Positions 18,769-26,991 of a stretch of 64,000 nt of DNA are shown piece after piece. Under the pieces are notes generated by a model that ran no database searches, had not been told where the DNA came from, and worked only from the letters and a program-made list of their open reading frames with translations. The number at the start of each line of letters is the position of its first letter. Within the stretch, counting starts at the first letter, position 1. The stretch is from Bacillus sp. A301a_S52 (GTDB taxonomy: Bacteria > Bacillota > Bacilli > Bacillales > Salisediminibacteriaceae), in the NCBI GenBank assembly GCA_024701455.1, contig JABXYP010000001.1, positions 1,368,001 to 1,432,000 on the forward strand, given 5' to 3'. The position numbers were made by a program, and so were the translations under genes.

Positions 18769-18799
18769 AAAACGACTGAATGAATAGATCAGTCGTTTT
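18769..18799 (-). terminator. terminator of the MerR/membrane protein operon
   Basis: AAAACGACTGA / TCAGTCGTTTT with a TTTT run on the minus strand, about 50 bp after the stop codon at 18848. Confidence 0.75.
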
Positions 18800-18847
18800 A
18801 ATCGTCCCCACAACATTATTTAATGACAATGACTAGGCGTCAAATAC

Positions 18848-19489
18848 TTATGACTTCTCGCTTGGGAAAACCGTATAAGACATAGAATAGATAAAATCGA
18901 TGAGAAAAATGACTCCCCACAGCATGCCAATCGCATACATCGTTTCGTTAGCATATGGAGAATTGGCAGCTGTTCCGGCTTCTATCCAGGAAAAATCTGT
19001 GAGGTAGCTGACCATTTCAGTGAGATCGCTTGTACCTATGAACCACAAAAAACTTTGTCCTAAGAGAAAGATGAGTAAATGCACTGATGCACTAATGCGA
19101 TATTTTTTAGCTAAATATTTTGGGTTTTTATTACGCTCAAGGATAGCGTAATCTTTTTCTGTAAGTAATTCCACGTTACGAAGTTTTCCAATTTTACGGC
19201 GCATCCATCGGTCGAGTCGAAGAAAGTCAAAGATACCAAAGGTACACGCATAGATCACAAAAAGGGTAATGACTATTTGAAAGGCGGAAAATTCCCCAGT
19301 ATGTGTGTAGATCAAAAGACCGAGTAAAGCTTCTAGGATGAGAAGAACGAGAAAAGTAATAATAAATATGAAGCTAACGTGCTTTCTTCCTAAAAAGTAG
19401 CGAAAAAATCCAAAAAGAAGTAACGAAATAAGAGAGAGAATTTCTGCCAAAATAAAGATCTCCCATTGATAATCTAAAAAGAATGTCAT
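18848..19489 (-). CDS. polytopic membrane protein, cotranscribed with a MerR regulator
   Basis: SD gaagggagc precedes ATG 19489, 21 bp after the MerR stop. The 213-residue product has about five TM helices (residues 8-30, 38-60, 70-92, 133-152 and 184-205). A basic cytoplasmic loop (RLDRWMRRKIGKLRNVELL) and a short extracytoplasmic segment (TGTSDLTEMVSYL) lie between them. Family not recognised. Co-transcription suggests it is the regulator's target, possibly part of a stress or drug response. Confidence 0.7.
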   Translation of the reverse strand: MTFFLDYQWEIFILAEILSLISLLLFGFFRYFLGRKHVSFIFIITFLVLLILEALLGLLIYTHTGEFSAFQIVITLFVIYACTFGIFDFLRLDRWMRRKIGKLRNVELLTEKDYAILERNKNPKYLAKKYRISASVHLLIFLLGQSFLWFIGTSDLTEMVSYLTDFSWIEAGTAANSPYANETMYAIGMLWGVIFLIDFIYSMSYTVFPSEKS

Positions 19490-19510
19490 CGGACAGCTCC
19501 CTTCGTGAGG

Positions 19511-20272
19511 TTAATAATTGTTTTTAACATCTGTTTTATGTTTGTCATGGTAATCTGCTGCTTCCTCAATAAATTGAAGAACTTCAGGATCAAGCGGGTA
19601 AAAGCCTGCCTGAGCGGAGGCTTCTTGTGATTTTCTGATCTCCCAAATTTTATCGGAGAATGCTTGATTCGTTCCAAAAGTGGCTTTCTCTTTTTCAAGC
19701 ATACGTCTAATAATACTTTGAACTTCATCCGCGGCAATGCCTTTAGCCATATGTTTTTCTAATTGAGCTAATAATGCTATCCACTCCACTGTATCTGGAT
19801 CACCTTGATTCATATTTGGTAAAAGGTCCAATAAGGCTCTTTCTTCGTTGTCAAATGTCTCCTTTAAAAACTGTTCTTTCTGAGATAGGTTGTTTTCATA
19901 TAATCGAATAAGTTTTTGTAAATGAAGGAGGTCATTTTCCCCCTTTAATATAAATTCATTCATAAGGCCACGAAGTAATTTCTCTACTTGTTCGATTTTT
20001 TGTTTCTCCTGTAAACAGTAGTTCAATTGCTTTTGTAATTGATTGTACCAATCATCATTTTCGTCAGTTAAAAGACGTTTAATGTCCTGTAAACTAAACC
20101 GCAATGTTTTTAAAAATTGAATGCTTTGTAATTTTCTAATTTCATATTCACCATATAGTCGATGCCCACCGTTCGTTTTCCCTGAAGGCTTTAACAAATC
20201 AATATGGTCATAATGTCGTAGCGTTCTCACTGTAACATCTGTCTGTTTAGACACCTCTTTAATAGAAATCAT
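19511..20272 (-). CDS. MerR-family regulator (TipA-like, long C-terminal domain)
   Basis: The 253-residue protein starts with a MerR winged HTH (SIKEVSKQTDVTVRTLRHYD, then GGHRLYGEYEIRKLQ), a dimerisation helix (about 75-110), and a long helical C-terminal region of the kind that binds ligands in TipAS-like regulators (KEKATFGTNQAFSDKIWE). SD aggaggac precedes ATG 20272. It heads a two-gene operon with the membrane protein at 18848. The C-terminal domain lacks obvious metal cysteines, so an organic ligand is more likely. Confidence 0.85.
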   Translation of the reverse strand: MISIKEVSKQTDVTVRTLRHYDHIDLLKPSGKTNGGHRLYGEYEIRKLQSIQFLKTLRFSLQDIKRLLTDENDDWYNQLQKQLNYCLQEKQKIEQVEKLLRGLMNEFILKGENDLLHLQKLIRLYENNLSQKEQFLKETFDNEERALLDLLPNMNQGDPDTVEWIALLAQLEKHMAKGIAADEVQSIIRRMLEKEKATFGTNQAFSDKIWEIRKSQEASAQAGFYPLDPEVLQFIEEAADYHDKHKTDVKNNY

Positions 20273-20493
20273 AGAAAATGCTTTGTCCTCCTAATGTTAA
20301 TTAGTCCTTAAATACTTTAAAGGGTTAGCCAGTAGCGTACTAGGTGGGGAGCTTAATCAGATGAGCAGCACGTCACCTGATTTTTCGATGTTTTAACTTA
20401 CAGAAACGAGTTCACCGCCTTGTTTTATTATACAAAATGACGTTACGTCACTTTCAATAGTTAATTTCGTTTAAATTAACGTAGCTGAGCATG

Positions 20494-20593
20494 TAAAATA
20501 GATAACCGTCCCTAAACTTCCCACTGTTGAAGGCATTTTACCCCACTCTTAAGGGGAAGGAAGCTCCCCACTGAATGAAGCTTAGCTTTATTT
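20494..20593 (+). mobile_element. two family A short remnants
   Basis: 20494-20543 reads ATAGATAACCGTCCCTAAAC, then CCCACTGTTGAAGGCATTTTAC (short form). 20567-20593 reads CTCCCCACTGAATGAAGCTTAGCTTTAT, an isolated right end whose variant tip GAAGCTTAGCTTTAT recurs at 29717-29731. Confidence 0.6.
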
Positions 20594-20704
20594 CTTCACT
20601 TTTTAACCGTATTAAAAATACCAAATGTCCGATTTTTACAAGTCATAATGGATTTATTCCTATAAAATGAATGGTAATTTCATATGAAGGGAGATAGTAT
20701 AACA

Positions 20705-21151
20705 ATGTGTGAGCTAGATAATGTACGTTTGTTAGTGACTAAATTTGCAGATTGTTACCGATTCTATAAAGATATTCTCGGGTTTAAGGTAACATGGGGT
20801 GACAGCAGAAGTGGTTATGTAAGTTTTGAAGCTGGTAAGAATAAAGAATTCGCTATTTTTGATCGTAAGGCGATGGCTGAGGCGGTAGGGACAACTGTGT
20901 TACCAACAGTTATTCAGGCACAAGATCGTTTTGCATTAATTTTTAAAGTGGAAGAAGAGTTAGAACAGATGATTATTCGCCTACAGTCACAAAATGTAGA
21001 CATCGTTAGCGGGGTTCAAGATAGACCTGATTGGGGTATTAAAGCAGTTCATCTTAGAGATCCAGATGGCAATTTGATTGAAATGTTTTCCGAGTTATCA
21101 AAGGATAAATGGAACCGTGATCTACTTGAAGAAGATAAAAAATTTAACTAA
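20705..21151 (+). CDS. VOC/glyoxalase-fold protein
   Basis: The ATG at 20705 has the SD aagggag; an earlier in-frame ATG (20684) sits before that SD. The 148-residue product has the paired beta-alpha-beta-beta-beta modules of the VOC superfamily: FADCYRFYKDILGFKV near the start, and GIKAVHLRDPDGNLIEMF near the end, where Glu is a typical metal ligand. It may be a lyase, dioxygenase or antibiotic-binding protein. The exact reaction cannot be read from the sequence. It stands alone, with a family A element starting right after its stop codon. Confidence 0.8.
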   Translation: MCELDNVRLLVTKFADCYRFYKDILGFKVTWGDSRSGYVSFEAGKNKEFAIFDRKAMAEAVGTTVLPTVIQAQDRFALIFKVEEELEQMIIRLQSQNVDIVSGVQDRPDWGIKAVHLRDPDGNLIEMFSELSKDKWNRDLLEEDKKFN

Positions 21152-21152
21152 G

Positions 21153-21304
21153 TATCACAGATAATCGTCCGTAAACCCCGCCTCCAATAGAGAAGAAAGC
21201 AAACTCTATTTAGGCGGGAGATAACGGTTGCTCATGTCATGATGTACTCAACGGCCAATCAGTGGGAGAAGAACGAAAGCTCTCACTGATTGCAGAGGAT
21301 TATA
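21153..21304 (+). mobile_element. family A element abutting the VOC stop codon
   Basis: GTATCACAGATAATCGTCCG starts 2 bp after the TAA and the copy runs to GAGGATTATAAC. Hairpin 1 is long (CTCTATTTAGGCGGGAG right arm) and hairpin 2 has arms CAATCAGTGGGAG / CTCTCACTGATTG. The terminal TTTAT motifs are mutated (GTAT, ATTAT). Confidence 0.8.
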
Positions 21305-21314
21305 ACGAGTTAAT

Positions 21315-22370
21315 TCAATACTCCTTTGTTAAAGGATAGTTCACATCTGATAAACATGCATCTAATTTTTCTTGAATGCTTTGAGGATTAAGATGCTGAC
21401 CTATGAACAAAAATTCAGTTAAATATTCAGAGGTCGAACGTTTCGCATAGAGATGTTCTTCTGACATAATTTCAACTGAAGCACCTACTTGAGAAATAGT
21501 ATGACTCTCACGTGCAAAAGGAGTATAACACCCCCCTTTTGTTCGCAGGATACCTTCAGGCAGATGTGAAAAAAAAGCTTTAATCTGACTTAAGGAAGCA
21601 GGAGAGTTACTTTGATAAATAAATGTCTCTATTCCGTAATCCCCCACTAGTGCTAAAGGACTTTTCGGTTTGAATGCTTGCAGTTGATGGCGGTAAAGGT
21701 AGTCTGCCTTGTGTTCCTCAGGCCAGATTGTATCACCTATGGAAGTAGTATGCTTGTTAAAATTAGCATGCGTCATAATGTTTGCCAAGGGATTGAGCTT
21801 TTTAAGAAACCAAATCAGTTCATTCACGCGTTCTTCATTTAGCCGGTATTCATTGGATATATAGAAACTATCGGCCAATTCTAATTGATGAACAAGTAAT
21901 TCTCCTATTGTATGATCGACCGTTTCTTCATGAAATATCGACTCAGTATGAATCGTATCCTTTGATGAGTATTGAAACCAAAAGTTTACAGCATCTATTA
22001 CATGAATGTGGTGTGAGACTTGAAAAATAGGTGCTTTCTTTTGATTGTCGTAGAGAAGTAAATCTAAATTAGAATCATACGCTTTAGTTACGATGATTTC
22101 TTCCACATCTTTCTGACTTTGAATATGATACAACAGTGCCATCAGCTCGTCATAAGAAGTTGCTTCCATATCATGAAAGACTTCTGTCACCGGTGTTTTC
22201 TGAAAGTGAGGGCCTTCAGCATCATACTTATATATCCTATTTGGATCACGGAATTGGATCACTTTTTTTGTATTAACCTTATATCGATTGAGCTGTTTAA
22301 TAAGTGAGATTTTTTCTTGCTCATCCATCCCAGTTACGAGTGTTATCGGTAATGAAAAAGTGTCAGTCAT
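21315..22370 (-). CDS. COG0523 (YciC-like) protein with all GTPase motifs lost
   Basis: ATG 22370 follows the SD aaggagag. The 351-residue product follows COG0523/CobW layout: N-terminal strand LPITLVTG, a middle LVHQLELADSFYIS segment, and the C-terminal domain (GILRTKGGCYTPF, then FLFIGQHLNPQSIQEKLDACL). The Walker A GxxGxGKT is replaced by GMDEQEKI, the CxCC metal motif is absent, and the NKxD base motif reads SNEYRL. It is therefore a pseudo-GTPase. It lies 63 bp after the Zur-box-controlled rpsN, so it is probably induced by zinc starvation. The function may be zinc binding rather than GTP-driven delivery. Confidence 0.78.
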   Translation of the reverse strand: MTDTFSLPITLVTGMDEQEKISLIKQLNRYKVNTKKVIQFRDPNRIYKYDAEGPHFQKTPVTEVFHDMEATSYDELMALLYHIQSQKDVEEIIVTKAYDSNLDLLLYDNQKKAPIFQVSHHIHVIDAVNFWFQYSSKDTIHTESIFHEETVDHTIGELLVHQLELADSFYISNEYRLNEERVNELIWFLKKLNPLANIMTHANFNKHTTSIGDTIWPEEHKADYLYRHQLQAFKPKSPLALVGDYGIETFIYQSNSPASLSQIKAFFSHLPEGILRTKGGCYTPFARESHTISQVGASVEIMSEEHLYAKRSTSEYLTEFLFIGQHLNPQSIQEKLDACLSDVNYPLTKEY

Positions 22371-22433
22371 TGTATCTCTCCTTAAAGAGAATAAAGGTGG
22401 TTTAGGCATTGGTTAAGTAAAAAATCATAGGAA

Positions 22434-22703
22434 TTACCAGCTTGATTTTTTCACACCTGGCAGTTGCCCTTTATGTGCTAGTTCTCTAAACGCAATTCTT
22501 GAAAGTTTAAACTTACGTAATACAGCACGAGGTCTTCCGGTCATTTCACACCTTCTCGTCAAGCGAGTAGGGGAGGAGTCTCTAGGTAATTTTCTCAATG
22601 CTTCGTAATCACCTTTTTCCTTTAACTCCCTTCGTAAATCTGCGTATTGAGCCACGAGAGCTTGTCGTTTTCTTTCCTTTGCCACCATCGATTTTTTAGC
22701 CAT
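22434..22703 (-). CDS. rpsN: alternative, zinc-independent ribosomal protein S14
   Basis: ATG 22703 gives 89 residues, the long form of S14. The start [14 protein letters not shown] and the conserved C-terminal [22 protein letters not shown] lack the CxxC-x12-CxxC zinc ribbon of the short form. In B. subtilis the equivalent (YhzA/RpsNB) replaces zinc-S14 under zinc limitation and is repressed by Zur. A strong Zur box lies 22 bp upstream and a COG0523 gene follows, matching that regulon. SD is aaggatgata. Confidence 0.95.
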   Translation of the reverse strand: MAKKSMVAKERKRQALVAQYADLRRELKEKGDYEALRKLPRDSSPTRLTRRCEMTGRPRAVLRKFKLSRIAFRELAHKGQLPGVKKSSW

Positions 22704-22724
22704 ATATATCATCCTTTCATTGAT

Positions 22725-22747
22725 TAAATCGAAATTATTACGATTTA
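22725..22747. promoter_or_regulatory. Zur box
   Basis: A 23-bp near-palindrome, TAAATCG-N9-CGATTTA (centre AAATTATTA), fits the B. subtilis Zur operator. It sits just upstream of rpsN and overlaps its expected promoter. Confidence 0.88.
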
Positions 22748-22816
22748 TGGCATTATCATACCGTAAAAATTCAATGAAGTAAAGAGCAAACAAGTTGCCG
22801 TTTTACGTGCTATGAC

Positions 22817-22970
22817 TTTATCACAGATAAGTGTCCATAAACCTCCCTGCTCAAAATAGAGAGGAGAGGTAACTCTATTTAGGCGGAAGATAACGGCCAC
22901 TAATGTCCTGATTCACTCAACGACCAATCAGTGGTAGAAAAACGAATACTCTCACTGATTGTCGTTTTAT
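22817..22970 (+). mobile_element. family A element, full length with both TTTAT
   Basis: TTTATCACAGATAAGTGTCC starts it and ATTGTCGTTTTAT ends it. Both hairpins are present: CTCTATTTAGGCGG in hairpin 1, and CCAATCAGTGG / TCACTGATTG in hairpin 2. Confidence 0.85.
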
Positions 22971-23351
22971 TAAGTGCTAAAGTGTAGGTGGGAATTGCTT
23001 TTATTAAACGATGACAATGAGGAGTGATGATGATAAACAAGTAGTGGTTTTAACATTAGTTGTGGTGTCATTTTTCACTTGAGAAATTGTGAGGATAGTT
23101 ATGTGAAGCTTTATTTTACTAAGTTTGACCATTTAAAGAGAGGGTAAAGGAGAAGCGTGAGGGAGAAAATGAAGTAAGAGAGAGTTGAAAGGTGTGAGAA
23201 AGCCAACAGCTAAACGAAATGTAAAATTTTCTTGGGATCGTTTCTTTTAGCATAGCTAAATGTCCTTCCAAATACTATTGGTCTTTGGACTTTCCTTCAT
23301 ATTACAGGTTGTTGGTGAGGTGAAATCATGTTTGATGCATGCCTAGGTAAA
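22971..23351. other. gene-free stretch
   Basis: AT-rich sequence with no supported gene or recognised repeat. Confidence 0.4.
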
Positions 23352-23410
23352 GAAACAAGTGGCAAAAGGATTGGCGAAATCATATAGCCTGATGAAAAGC
23401 CACTTGTTTC
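23352..23410 (-). terminator. long-stem hairpin after the sugar porter
   Basis: Perfect 12-bp arms GAAACAAGTGGC and GCCACTTGTTTC, with TTTCTTT on the minus-strand side, 29 bp after the stop codon. Confidence 0.65.
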
Positions 23411-23438
23411 CTAAAAAAACCGAGTTATTATGGTTATT

Positions 23439-24866
23439 TTAATCCATTTTTCCAGCAGCCAAATCTTTGTTGAATTCTTTTTCAAACTCTTTTCCTTGCT
23501 CACTTTTTGGCTTCCAAAAGCGTCCGATCTCTTCTAATGTTCTGTTTTTTGTTTCAGGTACAATCGTCATAACAAAGGCGAAGCAAATGACGTTGATAAC
23601 AGCGAACATCCAAAAAGTGAAGGCGCCCCCCATATTATTGATTAAAATCGGTGTGAACTGACCGATTGCCCAGTTCGCTCCCCAGAGGAACATAGTGGCA
23701 ATACCAACAGCTTTAGCACGAAGGTGGTTAGGAAAAATTTCTGGAATCATAATCCAAGGGATAGGTCCCATTGAGACGCAGAATACTGCTGTAAAACCAG
23801 CTATAAAAATGACTAGTAATGGGCCACTATTGATAGGTTCAAAGTAGAATACGCTTCCAATGAGCACCATAAAGATTGCCATAAGGCTTGAGCCAATGGC
23901 CATTAGTTTCTTTCTTCCCAATTTATCAATTAATAGTAGCGCCACAATAGTAAACGCAACTTGCACACTACCAATAATACTTGTGGCAAGGAACTCTGTG
24001 TTATTCTCAAAACCAACACTTCGGAAAATATCTGGTCCATAGTATGTGACGGCATTCATCCCAATTACTTGATTAAACAGGGCTAAGAAAATACCAACTC
24101 CCATTGCCATACGCAAGCCAGGCTTTAACAGTTGTTTAACAGATGAGCTTTTTTCCGTTTCGATTGAGATTTTAATTTCCTTTACTTCCTGCCTTGCGAC
24201 TGTTTCACCATTTATGCGCTTTAAGGTTTGAAATGCTTCCTTTTCTCTAGCTTTTTGCATTAAAAACCTCGGACTTTCAGGAATGAAGAATAACAGCACA
24301 AAAAATATTAAACCTGGAAAAACACCATAGCCTAGCATCCATCGCCACCCTGTTTCTAATCCCCAAGCATAACTACCGCTGTTAGCAACCCCATAGTTAA
24401 TGTAAAATGTCGCGCAAATACCAAATATAGTAAATAATTGATAAAGTGACCCAAGTCTGCCGCGGATATTTGGCGGTGCACATTCACTGATATATGTAAC
24501 AGATAAAGCGGAAGCAAACCCAATTCCAAAGCCCCCAATAATCCGCGCGAAAATTAACATCGTCACACCAGTTGCAAAAGCAGAGCCTAGTGCAGAAATG
24601 ATAAATAGGACTGCTGATAAAAACATAATATTTTTTCTGCCATACTTATCACTTAAGAAGCCAGACAACGCTACCCCAAGAACTCCACCGATCATTACAC
24701 AAGAAATAACCCATCCTTGCATCGCCGGTGATAGGCTATACTTTTCAGCAAGAAAACCAATAGCACCTGAAATAACCGCTGTATCAAAACCATACATCAG
24801 TCCAGCGACTCCTGCAGAAACTGCAATTAAAATAACATACCAAGATGAATGTTTCTTTTCTAACAT
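23439..24866 (-). CDS. MFS sugar porter (GlcP/XylE-type proton symporter)
   Basis: The 475-residue, 12-TM protein has sugar-porter signatures: DKYGRKNIMF and DKLGRKKLMA loops, NIRGRLGSLYQLF, PESPRFLM, QQ-like FNQVIGMNAVTYYGP and PETKNRTLEEI. It imports a hexose or pentose with protons. SD gaggaggac precedes ATG 24866. A cre-like site upstream (24993) indicates catabolite repression. Next upstream is a three-gene sugar-sensing set (25420-29401, same strand) likely to control it. Xylose, glucose or arabinose are all possible substrates. Confidence 0.92.
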   Translation of the reverse strand: MLEKKHSSWYVILIAVSAGVAGLMYGFDTAVISGAIGFLAEKYSLSPAMQGWVISCVMIGGVLGVALSGFLSDKYGRKNIMFLSAVLFIISALGSAFATGVTMLIFARIIGGFGIGFASALSVTYISECAPPNIRGRLGSLYQLFTIFGICATFYINYGVANSGSYAWGLETGWRWMLGYGVFPGLIFFVLLFFIPESPRFLMQKAREKEAFQTLKRINGETVARQEVKEIKISIETEKSSSVKQLLKPGLRMAMGVGIFLALFNQVIGMNAVTYYGPDIFRSVGFENNTEFLATSIIGSVQVAFTIVALLLIDKLGRKKLMAIGSSLMAIFMVLIGSVFYFEPINSGPLLVIFIAGFTAVFCVSMGPIPWIMIPEIFPNHLRAKAVGIATMFLWGANWAIGQFTPILINNMGGAFTFWMFAVINVICFAFVMTIVPETKNRTLEEIGRFWKPKSEQGKEFEKEFNKDLAAGKMD

Positions 24867-24992
24867 GATTTGTCCTCCTCATGAATTAAAGTGATTTCTT
24901 TCCATGTGCTGTTTTGTCATATCATTCTTTTAACTCTCTCCCTCTAATGATTGCGCTTTCATGATTATTAATTTAACATCGGATGACTGTAA

Positions 24993-25006
24993 GGAAAGCG
25001 TTTTCT
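24993..25006. promoter_or_regulatory. cre-like CcpA site before the sugar porter
   Basis: GGAAAGCGTTTTCT matches the core of the catabolite-responsive element (TGAAAGCGTTTTCA) except at its two outer bases. It is 127 bp before the porter start. Confidence 0.65.
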
Positions 25007-25092
25007 TCTTCAGTTTGTTGTCATTATCTAGACTATTTTGTTAAAGACAACATTCGTCTGGAGACTTTTAAAGATTTGATGATTGATCATGA

Positions 25093-25124
25093 AACGAACA
25101 CACCAATTAATTGGTGTGTTCGTT
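25093..25124. promoter_or_regulatory. perfect 32-bp palindrome, operator candidate
   Basis: The left arm AACGAACACACCAATT and right arm AATTGGTGTGTTCGTT meet with no loop. No T-tract on either side, so it is not an obvious terminator. It lies upstream of the porter and downstream of the response regulator gene. It could be a dimer operator, perhaps for the adjacent response regulator. Confidence 0.5.
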
Positions 25125-25139
25125 CACCTATATGAGTCA

Positions 25140-25320
25140 ATTTCATATGATGTTACGAATAATAGGCAATAAATCATTAATAGGCGGATGATAACCGAAC
25201 CTGCAATCAGTGGGCGGTGTCGTTCTTCCACTGATTGGTCGTGTCGTTAGTGAATCCGCACATTATCGTCCGTCTGAAGTGAAGGCCACAGTCATTATTC
25301 AAATGTTGACATTCATCTAG
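25140..25320 (+). repeat. family B repeat containing a reversed family A fragment
   Basis: B parts: ACGAATAATAGGCAATAAAT, GGCGGATGATAA and the right part CGTCCGTCTGAAGTGAAGGC. Between them, at the GATGATAA site, lies ACCGAACCTGCAATCAGTGG with CCACTGATTGG, a reversed hairpin 2 of family A. Confidence 0.6.
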
Positions 25321-25360
25321 TTTATAAATAAATGAGCAATTTTTTCATTCGACAAATGAT

Positions 25361-25395
25361 AAAAAGTATTGAGCGATCATACACTCAATACCCTT
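25361..25395 (-). terminator. terminator of the three-gene sensor operon
   Basis: GTATTGAGTG / CGCTCAATAC stem followed on the minus strand by TTTTT, about 25 bp after the response regulator stop. Confidence 0.75.
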
Positions 25396-25419
25396 TTCAA
25401 TCTAACCACGCTAAATAGA

Positions 25420-26976
25420 TTACTGGTGATATTTACTTCTATAGTCAGTGGGGCTTAAACCGATTTCCTTTTTGAAGACTCTGCTGAAATAATTAGGATC
25501 TTTGTAGCCAATGTTCAGAGCGATCTCCTTTAATGGCATTGACCCATCGAGCAAGAAAACTTTAGCTCTTTGCAGTCTAGCAGAAGTGACATACTCACTA
25601 AATGTTACGTGAAACTTATCTTTAAATAATCTGCTTAAATAATATGAACTAATACCAATGTGATTGGCCACCTCTTCAAGCGTGATTGCCTGATCGTAAT
25701 GTTGATCAATATAGTCTTTTGCTTGTAGGAGGAGGAAGTGAATACCATGGGCACGCCATTCCCGTAGACGTGTGATAAGATCAATTAATTGTGCTTTTGC
25801 AGCTTCCTTTATTTGCATCGCTGTATCTAATTGTCCTACATTAACGTGAATGTCCTCCTCAAAACCAAGGTCTTTTAGAGAGCGAGTTAGCACAATATAG
25901 AAATTCTCCATTGCTTTATGAACTGTTCTTACTTGATAATCTGATGCTTGTTGAATCACGTTGAAATAGGTTTCAAACAAGTGCAAGCCTTTTTGGGAAT
26001 CGCCTGTTTTGATAGCTTCCACTAAATCTTTTTCAATTTCAAATGGAAGTAGGTCGGAGCGTTTTTGCTTTAATTTTTCATTGTACACCATATAAGAGGC
26101 ACTTGGGTGATTGTGTACAAGTTCCAACGCATAAATAGCTTCCTTATAAGAATCACCAATTTGAGTAATGTCAGACACAACTGTTCCGACGCCTGCAAAT
26201 ACGTGACACCCTGTAAGTTGGCTTTGTATTGAAGGAATAATTCTTCTTACAAGCTGCTGTCTCTTTTCATCATTTGCCGTATCAAAAAAGAATACTGGAA
26301 CTTGCAAGCCGGTTAATGGCCCAACTAAACAACGATCACATTGCTGCTGGATCGTTTGCTTTAGTAGACGATACCATTGACACTTTTCAGTACGAGACGA
26401 ATGCACCCTATTAAACTGGAATGAGAACACTGTAATATATCCTCGTTTATTTTTTATGTCAATCCAATTATCCCATACTTCCATATCAAATTCATGAACA
26501 TGATCCATCAGTAGTGACATTATAAACTCCATCTTAATAAAGGAGCCTGCCCTTTCTAAGCGATGATTCATTTCTTGCTTTTCGGCTACGCTCTGTTTTT
26601 CAGTTTCTATTTCCATCACCATACGGTCATACGCCTCTAAAACTTCTGATATTTTACTTGGTTTTAATAAATATTCTCTAATGCCATAGGTCATGGCACG
26701 TCGTGCGTAATCAAAGGTATCAAAAGCAGAGACCATAATAAACTTTGCAGTTGGAAGTTCCGGCTGGATTTGCTTAATGGCTTCTAAACCATCAACTTCC
26801 GGCATTTTAATATCCATAAAAATGAGGTCAGGTTTATGAGCGAGAGCCATTTCCACAGCTTCTGCTCCATTTTCAGCTTCAGCCACAACATTAAAATTCG
26901 AGCGGTTTTTACGGAGTATAAGCTGCAGACCTTCTCTTTCAATTGGTTCATCATCGACGAGCATAATTTTTAGCAC
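25420..26976 (-). CDS. YesN-type response regulator with AraC DNA-binding domain
   Basis: GTG 26976 is the start (SD aaggaggag). The 518-residue protein has a receiver domain at residues 2-120 (acidic DDE at 8-10, phosphoacceptor Asp55 in FMDIKMPEVDG, LLKPSK Lys). A long linker of about 270 residues follows, then a C-terminal AraC double HTH (ITLEEVANHIGISSYYLSRL and LKEIALNIGYKDPNYFSRVFK). It lies 15 bp after the kinase gene. It probably activates a sugar transport gene; the MFS porter immediately downstream on the same strand is the best candidate. Confidence 0.93.
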   Translation of the reverse strand: MLKIMLVDDEPIEREGLQLILRKNRSNFNVVAEAENGAEAVEMALAHKPDLIFMDIKMPEVDGLEAIKQIQPELPTAKFIMVSAFDTFDYARRAMTYGIREYLLKPSKISEVLEAYDRMVMEIETEKQSVAEKQEMNHRLERAGSFIKMEFIMSLLMDHVHEFDMEVWDNWIDIKNKRGYITVFSFQFNRVHSSRTEKCQWYRLLKQTIQQQCDRCLVGPLTGLQVPVFFFDTANDEKRQQLVRRIIPSIQSQLTGCHVFAGVGTVVSDITQIGDSYKEAIYALELVHNHPSASYMVYNEKLKQKRSDLLPFEIEKDLVEAIKTGDSQKGLHLFETYFNVIQQASDYQVRTVHKAMENFYIVLTRSLKDLGFEEDIHVNVGQLDTAMQIKEAAKAQLIDLITRLREWRAHGIHFLLLQAKDYIDQHYDQAITLEEVANHIGISSYYLSRLFKDKFHVTFSEYVTSARLQRAKVFLLDGSMPLKEIALNIGYKDPNYFSRVFKKEIGLSPTDYRSKYHQ

Positions 26977-26991
26977 CAGATACTCCTCCTT

